20,024 nucleotides of DNA from Methanocorpusculaceae archaeon UBA425 (GTDB lineage: Archaea; Halobacteriota; Methanomicrobia; Methanomicrobiales; Methanocorpusculaceae): the NCBI GenBank assembly GCA_002506085.1, contig DAWV01000003.1, positions 8,927 to 28,950 of the forward strand, given 5' to 3'. Below the pieces are notes generated by a model. The model had not been told where the DNA came from. It did no database searches and was given only the letters and a program-made list of their open reading frames with translations. Shown here piece after piece: positions 7,984 through 15,713 of this stretch. The first letter of the stretch is position 1; the number at the start of each line of letters is the position of its first letter. Made by a program: the position numbers and the translations under genes.

Positions 7984-10900
7984 ATGGCAGAACTGGTAAC
8001 TTCCCCTGCATATCGTGCCTATCTCGACGGGCTCATTGCGGAGCTTGACCGGGCAATGGGGATTGCGAATGCTGCAAAAAGTCTCGGCATCGACCCCCGT
8101 CCCTATGTGGAAATTCCTATTGCAAGCGACCTTGCCGGAAGAGTGGAAGCTCTCCTCGGCTACAAAGGGGTCGCCGCAAAAATCCGGATTCTCGAAGACC
8201 GGATGTCGCGAGAGGAGGCGGCATTGAAAATCGGCGACGCCTTTGTCGCAAAAGAATTCGGCGAGACCACCCGTGACGAAATTCTCGACCATGCCATTCG
8301 CACGTCAATGGCCCTCCTGACAGAAGGCGTGGTCGCCGCTCCAACGGAGGGTATCGGGAAAATCGCCGTCAGACCTAATGACGATGGTACCGAATATCTC
8401 TCCATCTACTATGCGGGTCCGATCCGTTCCGCCGGCGGAACCGCCCAGGCATTATCCGTTCTCGTCGGCGATTATGTCAGACGGCTTCTCGGCATAGACC
8501 GGTATAAACCGCGTGAAGATGAAATCGAACGCTACGTCGAGGAAATCAAACAATACAACAACATCCAGAGTATGCAGTATCTCCCGAAAGACGACGACAT
8601 CCGGATGATTATCCGAAACTGCCCTGTGTGTATCGACGGAGAACCCACAGAACAAGAGGAAATCTCCGGCTACCGGAATCTGGAACGGGTCGAGACGAAC
8701 GTCGTCCGCGGGGGAATGGGACTTGTCATCGCCGAAGGTATCGGTCTGAAAGCCCCGAAGATTCAGAAAAACGTTGCGAAAATGCATCTCGACGGCTGGG
8801 AATGGCTTGAACAGCTCATCAGCGGTTCGACACCTACCCAGGAGGAAGACGAAGAACCCGGCGTCCACCCGAAGGACAAGTATATGCGTGATATGCTTGC
8901 CGGCAGACCTGCTTTCTCCTATCCCATGAGAAAAGGTGGATTCCGGTTCCGCCTGGGCCGGTGCCGGAACACCGGTCTTGCCACCTGCGGATTCAACCCG
9001 GCGACCCTCCACATTCTCGGGGATTATCTCGCTGTCGGGACCCAGATGAAGGTCGAGCGTCCCGGCAAAGCCTGCGGTGTCGTCCCATGTACAAGTATCG
9101 AAGGACCCACCGTCCGGTTAACATCCGGAGAAGTCCGCCGTATCGACACGCTCGACGAGGCGAACAAATATTATGATGATGTTGAATACATCCTCGACAT
9201 CGGCGAAATGCTGATTTCGTTCGGCGAGTTCCTGGAAAATAATCATGTACTCATGCCGCCGAGCTACTGCGAGGAGTGGTGGGTTCAGGAAGGAGGTCCC
9301 CGGCATCCAAATAGCGAGGCGGAAGCTCTATCTTTTGTCGTCGGGGGTGCGTATTTACATCCTGACTACACCTGGTTCTGGGATGACTGCACCGAAGAGC
9401 AGCTCATTTTCCTCTCGAAAAAAGTATCCGAAACCGGGTCGCTCCGTGACGGTGTGCTCTTCATCCCGGAAGACAGGGAAGTCAAAGCAGTATTGGAAGA
9501 GCTCCTTATCCCTCACACGGTAGAGAATAAAACCTATGTCATACGGACTCCTCTTGCGTTCATCATGGGTCTCGGGTTAACCTATTCTCTTGAAAAGAAC
9601 ACTACCTGGGCGAATCTGCCGCCTTTTAAGAACGGACTTGATATGGCAATGCATCTCTCGGGTCTGAAAATGCGTTCGAAAGCCGGGACACGGGTCGGGG
9701 GTCGTATGGGCAGACCGGGGAAATCCGCACCGAGGAAAATGAAGCCGCCGGTCCATGTGCTTTTCCCGATCGGAGAGTCCGGCGGGATGAAACGTTCGAT
9801 TGATAATGCGTCGAAGATCTGCAACTCGGACTCTGATAATGATTCGTTTGGGACATCGGTCATTAACGGGCAGGTCGAGGGGCTTATCCATATCCAGACA
9901 GGGGAGAGGAAATGTCCGAACTGCGGGGCAGTCACGTTTAAAAGCCGGTGTTCTGACTGCGGCACGCATACCGAAGCGGTGTACCGCTGCCCCCGGTGTA
10001 ATCAGATCGGGGGGGAAGGTCAGTCGGTCTGCCCGTCGTGCGGGGCGAATCTTGTCTGTTCTAAAGACAGTATCATGAGTCTTTCACAGGAGTATGCGTC
10101 GGCTCTTCAGAATGTCGGGATGTCTCCGTCTTCAATTCCTGAATTGAAAGGAGTCCGCGGTCTTATTTCGCGGGAGCGGGTGATTGAGCCTCTGGAGAAG
10201 GGTCTTCTTCGTGCGAAATATAATATTTTCGTGTTCCGGGACGGGACGATCCGTTATGATATGATTGATTTGCCGCTGACGGATTTCCGGCCGGCAGAGG
10301 CGGGGGTTTCTGTCGCAAAACTCCGGTCGATCGGGTATCTGAAAGATATGGATGGAGCGGAGCTCACGGATGCGAATCAGCTTGTCGAGCTTCATCCTCA
10401 GGATATTATGGTCTCGGTCGACTGCGGGGAGTATCTGGTGAATGTGGCGAATTATATCGATGAGCTGCTTGTGCATGTCTATGGGCAGGAGGCGTATTAT
10501 CATGTGGAGTGTATGGAGGATCTGGTCGGTCAGCTGGTGATGGGTCTTGCTCCGCATACGAGTGCGGGGGTTCTTGCGAGAATTGCGGGTTTTACGAAGG
10601 CGAAGGCAGGATATGCACATCCGTATTATCATGCGGCGAAGAGGAGAAACTGCGACGGGGATGAGGACTGCGTGATGCTTCTGATGGATGGGCTGCTGAA
10701 TTTTTCCCGGTCGTTTCTGCCGAGTACCCGCGGCGGGACGATGGATGCTCCGCTTGTTTTGACAACGACGCTGAATCCGAAGGAGGTGGATAAGGAGACG
10801 CTGAATGTGGATGTGATGAGGAGGTATCCGCTTTCGGTTTATGAGGCATGTCTGACGTTTACGCCGCCGAAGAATGTGGTGAAGTTTATCGATAATGTGG

Positions 10901-11409
10901 AGAAGCGTGTGGAAACCCCGGGGCAGTTCGAGGGTTTTTATTTTACGCATGATACGACGGATATTTCGGAGGGACCGCTTGATACGATGTATACGAATCC
11001 GATTCTGAAGGGGACGGGTGATAAAATCAAGGCTGAGCTGGAGCTGGCGGATAGGATTCGTGCGGTGGATACGAATGATCTTGCGGAGCGTATTTTAAAT
11101 AGCCACTTGATGCCGGATATGATTGGTAATCTCCGGTCTTTTTCGAAGCAGTCGTTCCGCTGTCCGAAGTGTAAGACGAGTTACCGGAGGATTCCGGTGT
11201 CGGGGAAGTGTAATAAGTGCGGGGGTCCGGTGAAGGCGACGATGCATAAGGGGAATGTGACGAAGTATCTAGAGATTTCGAAGTATATGGCTGAGCATTA
11301 TTCTTTGTCGGCATATATTAATCAGAGAATCCAGGTGACGGAGATGAATATCAATTCGACGTTCGGGGAAGAGGAGAAGACGCAGATGGATCTGTCGGAC
11401 TTCTTCTAG
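7984..11409 (+). CDS. polC: DNA polymerase D large subunit (DP2)
   Basis: DP2 is the catalytic subunit of the euryarchaeal replicative polymerase; its partner DP1 (exonuclease) is not in the window. The 1141-residue protein is full length without an intein. Visible landmarks are YYAGPIRSAGGTAQAL near residue 142, NVVRGGMGLVIAEGIGLK near 236, and zinc-binding cysteine pairs at about 644-691. The active-site motif NCDGDED carries the metal-binding aspartates D891 and D893. A further zinc module (CPKC near 1060, CNKC near 1077) precedes a C-terminal PIP box QMDLSDFF for the PCNA clamp. It follows the HEAT gene by three bases with no clear ribosome binding site. Wobble-base composition changes along the gene: C-ending codons dominate the first half and G- or T-ending codons the last 1.7 kb. 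Confidence 0.97.
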   Translation: MAELVTSPAYRAYLDGLIAELDRAMGIANAAKSLGIDPRPYVEIPIASDLAGRVEALLGYKGVAAKIRILEDRMSREEAALKIGDAFVAKEFGETTRDEILDHAIRTSMALLTEGVVAAPTEGIGKIAVRPNDDGTEYLSIYYAGPIRSAGGTAQALSVLVGDYVRRLLGIDRYKPREDEIERYVEEIKQYNNIQSMQYLPKDDDIRMIIRNCPVCIDGEPTEQEEISGYRNLERVETNVVRGGMGLVIAEGIGLKAPKIQKNVAKMHLDGWEWLEQLISGSTPTQEEDEEPGVHPKDKYMRDMLAGRPAFSYPMRKGGFRFRLGRCRNTGLATCGFNPATLHILGDYLAVGTQMKVERPGKACGVVPCTSIEGPTVRLTSGEVRRIDTLDEANKYYDDVEYILDIGEMLISFGEFLENNHVLMPPSYCEEWWVQEGGPRHPNSEAEALSFVVGGAYLHPDYTWFWDDCTEEQLIFLSKKVSETGSLRDGVLFIPEDREVKAVLEELLIPHTVENKTYVIRTPLAFIMGLGLTYSLEKNTTWANLPPFKNGLDMAMHLSGLKMRSKAGTRVGGRMGRPGKSAPRKMKPPVHVLFPIGESGGMKRSIDNASKICNSDSDNDSFGTSVINGQVEGLIHIQTGERKCPNCGAVTFKSRCSDCGTHTEAVYRCPRCNQIGGEGQSVCPSCGANLVCSKDSIMSLSQEYASALQNVGMSPSSIPELKGVRGLISRERVIEPLEKGLLRAKYNIFVFRDGTIRYDMIDLPLTDFRPAEAGVSVAKLRSIGYLKDMDGAELTDANQLVELHPQDIMVSVDCGEYLVNVANYIDELLVHVYGQEAYYHVECMEDLVGQLVMGLAPHTSAGVLARIAGFTKAKAGYAHPYYHAAKRRNCDGDEDCVMLLMDGLLNFSRSFLPSTRGGTMDAPLVLTTTLNPKEVDKETLNVDVMRRYPLSVYEACLTFTPPKNVVKFIDNVEKRVETPGQFEGFYFTHDTTDISEGPLDTMYTNPILKGTGDKIKAELELADRIRAVDTNDLAERILNSHLMPDMIGNLRSFSKQSFRCPKCKTSYRRIPVSGKCNKCGGPVKATMHKGNVTKYLEISKYMAEHYSLSAYINQRIQVTEMNINSTFGEEEKTQMDLSDFF

Positions 11410-11461
11410 TAAAAATAACTTTGTGGATACCCTCAAAAAATATAATATATTTATTGCAATA

Positions 11462-14014
11462 TTATTTTGAAACCTTTAAAATAATGGTCTTTTTTATTCC
11501 CTCTGAATCAAGATTATACGTTTTAATTTTTTCTATTATATCTTCGGGAGATATAGATGAGAAAGAGACTCCTGAAAAGGATCTATAAAATCTCTGCACG
11601 TTACTCTTCAATATATCTAGATTACCCGATTGAATTGAATATAATTGTTCAGAAGAATCTGCATCATCCATATATCTTTTTGATGGATGAATTATTATTG
11701 GGATATACGCACACTCTTCATAGTTGCGCTTGAACCATCCTATGCTAGTATCCATTTGCCCTGCTTCTTTTTTGGAGATACCACGATTACTCTCGACCTC
11801 ATTTTTACATTCGATTATCCAATAATTAGTATCGCTGATTTGCCACAGATTATCGGGGCCTTTTCTATATTTTTTCTCCGGTCTATCACACTCAAAACCA
11901 AGAATTCTTCCTAATGAATCAATACCATCTTCAAATACATCTGAAGATGATCCAAAAGAGACTTTTTCCAAGATATTCACAATATCAAGAATAAGGCATG
12001 TATAGTTTTCTTTTGAATTAATATACTCAGATATTCTTTGAGCACGACTTAGTCCACCTCGTGAAAGTTTTCTATATTGAATACCATCTGGAGGGTGAGA
12101 CAGCCGATAATTTGCATTAATTGCAGTTAGCTGAATTTCCATAGACTTTTGTTTATCAACTGAATATTCATATATGGCTTTTAATTGTGAATACCACCCT
12201 TTTTCTGCCTCATCATTATTTATGTTATTAATAATATCTTGAACAATTGAGATTGCTATCTGGTATTGCCCTTTTTGATAACAAAGTTCAGCTTCTCGCT
12301 CCTGCTCTATTCGCTGGATGTAATCGGTATTTATCGGTTTAACTTCGATATCACTCATTCTTTCTTTGTAATAATTTTTCCAATCCTGATTACGTTCGAG
12401 AACATCCTCAATGAGATTTTGAATTTCATTTAAGGATCCTCCCTCTTTTTTAAGATTATCAGCTAATTCTACTCCGATTTTTATTTGTCGTTGAGCTTCA
12501 TTTGAAAGATATTCACGTTTTACGTTTTCCGAAAAAAATGCAGAGATATCTGTTCCAATGATAACTACTACACAGTAATCATTTATACCTCGAATGGCTC
12601 TGCCGATTCCCTGTTCAATTCTTTGAGCTAGTTTACGATTAATGCTGGTTGTGCTCGGCATCACAGATTGATAATATCGATCGATTAACGCATTATATGA
12701 TGGAAGTGAATCTAAACATAATATCCTACAAGTATGACCTGGTAAATCAATTCCATCATATTTATTGATAAGAGTGTAGTGATCACATGCTTCTCCATTC
12801 TTGATTTTTTCTTTTAACGATTCAATAACTAGTTCGTAATTTGCGGACTCAATAATATTCTCATTTGTCCAATAATTTCCGATTCGCTTTGAGGGAACTA
12901 TAGTGAAGAAACCAAAGGTACCATATTTTTTTGGAATAGTTTTCAACCATGTAATCAGTTCTTCGCGTTTCAATGAAGGATCAACAAGTGTAGGCAGTAA
13001 TATTAACCGCTCACCTGAATACTTCACTTCTTTGTCGGTAATAGGATTGAGAACTGACTTTGAGTTGATTGCTAAATCTTTGATTAAAAATGCATCGTCA
13101 GTTAAGGTCGCCGATAAGAAAATCCGTCTTTTTGCATTGGAGAATGAAGGAATTAGGTTTATTGGAATAAGTCGAGGAACGATTTCCACACGTGTGCCAG
13201 AGAAAATACAGGTACAATTTTCTAAATTATTTTTAATTAATTCCCATGAAAAGGTAATATCTGAAGATGTTTTATGCTTGCTAATAATATTCATGACCTC
13301 AGATTGGTTCTCATACCAAGTCCAGAATGGAACCGGAATGAAACTTTCATCCTGTTCTTGGATAATATCCTCATATGTGCCAGGGGCTTGTTTTCTCAAA
13401 CTTTCTGAAAATAATCCAAATAGCTCTGAATAAACAGGATTTAGTTCTCTTTTACCCTCAGTATGAGTATATTTATCGCTCCGAATAGAGAACGTATCTC
13501 GAATTATTTCTAGACATCGATGAGCATCGTCAATAACAATGGCTCCAATTTCTTTAATCTCTTTTTTCGTCCCCTCTACACCAAAAACAGATTTACCATT
13601 GAATAGCTTTTGACAAGTTGCAATGAGAATTGCTTCAGAATTTAAAAATTCACGTGGAAGTTCCTTAGATTCAGGAGGTGTTTCAACAATTTTTATCCCA
13701 AATGCGTGTGCCTGATTAACTGTTTGTCTAACGAGAATTTTATCGGGACATAAATATAGTGCTGGGCCATATCCTTCGTTTAGAAGGGACTGGAGCATTA
13801 GCAATCCGATTAAAGTTTTACCTTCTCCTGTATGTAATTTTACAATTGTGTTTGTATCATTTCGATGATTTTTATCCCATAATTCAAGAACGTTTTTTTG
13901 TCCAGGCCTAATATAGGCCTTATCATCCTCTTCTTTATCTAAATTATTGAAAATATCAATTGGATTTATGATTTTTGATGCCTGTGTTTTTCCAAGTAAT
14001 TTATTAAAGTCCAC
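11462..14014 (-). CDS. Superfamily 2 helicase fused to a PD-(D/E)XK-like nuclease, probable defence protein
   Basis: The 850-residue protein starts at GTG 14014, seven bases after a GAGGG ribosome binding site. Helicase motifs are in order: Walker A HTGEGKT (residues 61-67), Walker B DDAH (162-165), SAT (301-303), KYDGIDLPG (418-426) and QRIEQGIGRAIRG (464-476), resembling HELICc2-type SF2 helicases. Residues about 560-640 look like TPR-type helices. Residues about 695-780 hold GPDN (D721), then IIECK (E735, K737), the D-(E)xK core of restriction-type nucleases. It therefore probably unwinds and cuts DNA. The gene is markedly AT-rich beside polC and lies next to repeats, consistent with acquisition. 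No methylase or HamA-like partner is adjacent, so it may act alone; that is inference. Confidence 0.8.
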   Translation of the reverse strand: MDFNKLLGKTQASKIINPIDIFNNLDKEEDDKAYIRPGQKNVLELWDKNHRNDTNTIVKLHTGEGKTLIGLLMLQSLLNEGYGPALYLCPDKILVRQTVNQAHAFGIKIVETPPESKELPREFLNSEAILIATCQKLFNGKSVFGVEGTKKEIKEIGAIVIDDAHRCLEIIRDTFSIRSDKYTHTEGKRELNPVYSELFGLFSESLRKQAPGTYEDIIQEQDESFIPVPFWTWYENQSEVMNIISKHKTSSDITFSWELIKNNLENCTCIFSGTRVEIVPRLIPINLIPSFSNAKRRIFLSATLTDDAFLIKDLAINSKSVLNPITDKEVKYSGERLILLPTLVDPSLKREELITWLKTIPKKYGTFGFFTIVPSKRIGNYWTNENIIESANYELVIESLKEKIKNGEACDHYTLINKYDGIDLPGHTCRILCLDSLPSYNALIDRYYQSVMPSTTSINRKLAQRIEQGIGRAIRGINDYCVVVIIGTDISAFFSENVKREYLSNEAQRQIKIGVELADNLKKEGGSLNEIQNLIEDVLERNQDWKNYYKERMSDIEVKPINTDYIQRIEQEREAELCYQKGQYQIAISIVQDIINNINNDEAEKGWYSQLKAIYEYSVDKQKSMEIQLTAINANYRLSHPPDGIQYRKLSRGGLSRAQRISEYINSKENYTCLILDIVNILEKVSFGSSSDVFEDGIDSLGRILGFECDRPEKKYRKGPDNLWQISDTNYWIIECKNEVESNRGISKKEAGQMDTSIGWFKRNYEECAYIPIIIHPSKRYMDDADSSEQLYSIQSGNLDILKSNVQRFYRSFSGVSFSSISPEDIIEKIKTYNLDSEGIKKTIILKVSK

Positions 14015-14021
14015 TATTTTC

Positions 14022-14048
14022 CCTCAGATAAGATAATATTATTTATAA
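14022..14048 (-). promoter_or_regulatory. Promoter and ribosome binding site of the helicase-nuclease gene
   Basis: Read on the minus strand, TTATAAAT (about 14041-14048) lies about 30 bases before the GTG start. GAGGG follows, separated from the GTG by AAAATA. The TATA element overlaps the last codons of the upstream broken gene, so the helicase promoter sits in what was coding sequence. Confidence 0.45.
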
Positions 14049-14321
14049 GTTTATGTCTATTCCGGTTGTGTGTCCCCACCCCCCCTTCGAAACCAGCAGT
14101 TGCACAGTTTCTCGCCAGATTTTCCGGATTTCTTCTTCGGGCATTTCGGTCATCTTATCATTCAGCAGACCCGAATAGAGGGCGACCCTGATCTATAACT
14201 TTCCGATACTGCCCATGAAGAATCTTGGCACTCTCGATAATAAGTTCATCCTTATTTTTAAAAGGAGTTCCGCGGGGATGCGGTCATCAAAAAGAATCCA
14301 GTACACGAAACTGAAGTACAT
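14043..14321 (-). pseudogene. Broken copy of the unknown gene seen at the left edge, with an in-frame TAG
   Basis: From an ATG at 14321 the minus strand reads 42 codons (MYFSFVYWILFDDRIPAELL then LKIRMNLLSRVPRFFMGSIG-KL) to a TAG at 14193-14195. It then continues in the same frame for 49 codons (IRVALYSGLLNDKMTEMPEE and a helical stretch rich in E, R and K) to a TAA at 14043. The clean continuation suggests a gene of about 92 codons or longer broken by one nonsense change. The start matches the partial gene at 1-51, and a third truncated start lies at 15173. The family is not recognised. Programmed readthrough is possible in principle but unsupported. Confidence 0.55.
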
Positions 14322-14419
14322 CCAAAGAATCCCGCTTGAACAAATTCGATTCTATTCACTGGGAAGGGGGGCGCAAAACGACCGCGGACGTACTCGAAGG
14401 CTTCGCCCCCGGGGGGCTC

Positions 14420-14620
14420 GCAAACCTTCGGTTTGCTCTCCGACTCGGGTCTTTGACCCTCGCTTGTTCACAAATCAAAGATTTGCTCTCCGACTCGGGT
14501 CTTTGCCCCTCGCTTGTTCACAAATCAAAGATTTGCTCTCCGACTCGGGTCTTCGACCCTCGCTTGTTCACAAATCAAAGATTTGCTCTCCGACTCGGGT
14601 CTTCGACCCTCGCTTGCTCG
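14420..14620. repeat. Four-unit 50-bp tandem array of paired hairpins
   Basis: Four units of exactly 50 bp run 14421-14470, 14471-14520, 14521-14570 and 14571-14620. Each has a CAAAYC-nnn-GRTTTG hairpin followed by CTCCGACTCGGGTC and a second GGGTC-TTC-GACCC hairpin. Unit 1 carries CAAACC/GGTTTG where the others carry CAAATC/GATTTG, a change made on both arms; the loop also differs (TTC against AAA). In unit 2 the second stem has one mismatch. There are no unique spacers, so this is not a CRISPR array. The reverse complement of most of a unit recurs at about 19763-19815. Confidence 0.9.
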
Positions 14621-14696
14621 CCTTAAGGGGAGGAGGAAAACGCCCCCTCCCGCAGTACACCCGCAAAAAGTCTATCGACTTGCTTGGATGAGGGAG

Positions 14697-14806
14697 AGCC
14701 TATCGGCTCACCCCGCCCCTGTCCCCCTTTTCGTGCATTTCGCTGATTTGCGGGTTGGACGCGGAACGCGGACGACCTTAGCTGAGGCGGGGTGAGCCGA
14801 TAGGCT
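14697..14806. repeat. Perfect 21-bp inverted repeat enclosing 68 bp
   Basis: The arm at 14697-14717 (AGCCTATCGGCTCACCCCGCC, its 21 bases ending in CCCCGCC) is exactly complementary to 14786-14806. Each arm is itself partly self-complementary (GAGCC/GGCTC). The enclosed 68 bp contains the start of the 113-bp direct repeat and a TTTTCGTG motif. It resembles a very small MITE-like or cruciform-forming element; no transposase is near. Confidence 0.8.
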
Positions 14807-14860
14807 CGCCCTCAGCGGAGCAAGGCTTTGCCTTGCGAGCAAATCTCTGATTTGCGTTTT
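14748..14860. repeat. 113-bp direct repeat, copy 1
   Basis: This segment is repeated exactly 250 bp downstream at 14998-15110 with only two mismatches that I can see. It contains two CTYAGCKGAG decamers (14777-14786 and 14811-14820) and the mini-hairpins GCAAGGC-TTT-GCCTTGC (14820-14836) and GCAAATC-TCT-GATTTGC (14839-14855). No open frame in it looks real. Confidence 0.9.
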
Positions 14861-14880
14861 CGAAAATTTGGTGTGGGCGG

Positions 14881-14925
14881 ACCGGTCCATAGGACCGGTC
14901 TTAGCTGAGCAAACTGAAAGTTTGC
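14881..14925. repeat. Two further mini-hairpins between the direct repeats
   Basis: ACCGGTCC-ATA-GGACCGGT (14881-14899) is followed by the decamer CTTAGCTGAG (14900-14909) and GCAAACT-GAA-AGTTTGC (14909-14925). The layout matches the neighbouring repeats, but the stem sequences differ. Confidence 0.85.
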
Positions 14926-14997
14926 GAGGGGGACGGGGGAGGGACGACAGAAATCCGCCTATAACTTAACCTTATTGGTTTTCGTGTTTTCGTGGAA

Positions 14998-15110
14998 TTG
15001 CGGGTTGGACGCGGAACGCGGACGACCTTAGCTGAGGCGGGGTGAGCCGACAGGCTCGCCCTCAGCGGAGCAAGGCTTTGCCTTGCGAGCAAATCTTTGA
15101 TTTGCGTTTT
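14998..15110. repeat. 113-bp direct repeat, copy 2
   Basis: This is a near-identical copy of 14748-14860. Differences are GATAGG to GACAGG and TCTCTGA to TCTTTGA; the second is in the loop of the second hairpin (15089-15105), leaving the stem intact. A diverged third version begins at about 19655. It is followed by TTTTTTCGTGAATTTCGTG (15105-15123). Confidence 0.9.
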
Positions 15111-15134
15111 TTCGTGAATTTCGTGTGATGATGT

Positions 15135-15173
15135 TTACATCTGAAGAATCCCATACATGAAACCGAAGTACAT
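15135..15173 (-). pseudogene. Truncated third copy of the MYFGFMYG gene start
   Basis: From ATG 15173 the minus strand reads MYFGFMYGILQM and stops. The DNA from here through about 15214, which is upstream on the minus strand, is nearly the same as 14319-14362. So the start codon and its upstream flank were duplicated, and the gene body here is lost. Confidence 0.5.
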
Positions 15174-15293
15174 CCAAAGAATCCCGCTTGAACAAATTCG
15201 ATTCTGTTCACCCCTAGGCTCGCGCAAAGGAGGGGGAACCCGAAGATTCATAAAATGGATGTTATGAAGTCGTCGACCTCAACTTAGCATCTC

Positions 15294-15339
15294 TGCCTCA
15301 TCAGGAAGCTATTTCCCGTCACTCACTAAGCAAAATAGT
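15294..15339 (+). promoter_or_regulatory. Promoter of the cupin gene
   Basis: AAGCTATTTC (15306-15315) lies about 30 bases before the ATG, at the distance expected of a TATA/BRE element for a leaderless transcript; no Shine-Dalgarno sequence is visible. The 46 bases before the ATG match the 46 bases before 16843 at 36 positions without gaps, which supports a conserved promoter. Confidence 0.5.
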
Positions 15340-15696
15340 ATGACAATCTACGTAACAACGCTCGACAAAACCCCGATCTCCGACAACCCCCATAACGTGG
15401 ATGTCCGAAAACTCCACGGCTCGCCAAGCACCGATGTCGTCGTCATCACCCTCCAGCCCGGAGAAGCACTGAAAAGGCATATGACCCCCGTAGATGTGCT
15501 GTTTTATGTTCTGGAAGGAAAGGGGACAGTGGTCATCGGCGACGAAGAAGCAGAGGTGGAGAAGGATTCTCTGGTCGAAAGCCCGAAAAGCGTGCCGCAT
15601 CTGCTGATGAATGAGAGTGATGATGTGTTCCGGGTGCTGGTTATCAAAAAGCTGACAACCGGCGACGGAAAGGAAACGAAGACGAGACTTCTCTAG
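15340..15696 (+). CDS. Small single-domain cupin protein
   Basis: The 118-residue protein has the cupin double-strand pattern: LQPGEALKRHMTPVDVLFYV (about 38-57), LEGKGTVVIGDEEAEVEKDS, then SPKSVPHLLMNESDD. Only one histidine (H47) stands where the usual HxH pair would be, with H87 in the second motif, so metal binding may be weak or altered. It is cytoplasmic and its substrate cannot be deduced; small stand-alone cupins range from sugar or amino-acid binding to dioxygenase roles. It sits between the repeat zone and a convergent membrane-protein gene, 17 bp from that gene's stop. Its promoter and first codons were copied to 16797-16877. Confidence 0.85.
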   Translation: MTIYVTTLDKTPISDNPHNVDVRKLHGSPSTDVVVITLQPGEALKRHMTPVDVLFYVLEGKGTVVIGDEEAEVEKDSLVESPKSVPHLLMNESDDVFRVLVIKKLTTGDGKETKTRLL

Positions 15697-15713
15697 GTCG
15701 CCGGATTCCGGAG

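Noticed and set aside
7984..11409. Intein in DP2
   Set aside because: The active-site region NCDGDED and all other conserved blocks are continuous, and the total length is that of an intein-free DP2.
11462..14014. Hachiman (HamA/HamB) or DISARM defence system
   Set aside because: No HamA (DUF1837) partner, methylase or other system component is next to the helicase. Upstream there is only a 92-codon broken gene.
14193..14195. Programmed TAG readthrough (pyrrolysine) in the broken gene
   Set aside because: The protein is not a methylamine methyltransferase, the locus is one of several decaying copies, and no pyl gene is visible. A simple nonsense mutation explains it.
14421..14620. CRISPR array
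   Set aside because: Units are contiguous 50-bp repeats with no unique spacers, and no cas gene is in the window.
14215..14795. Three overlapping plus-strand open frames of 93-158 codons
   Set aside because: They translate the 50-bp tandem array in three frames (a 50-residue repeat follows from 3 x 50 bp), have no family signal, and cross non-coding hairpins and the antisense of the broken gene.
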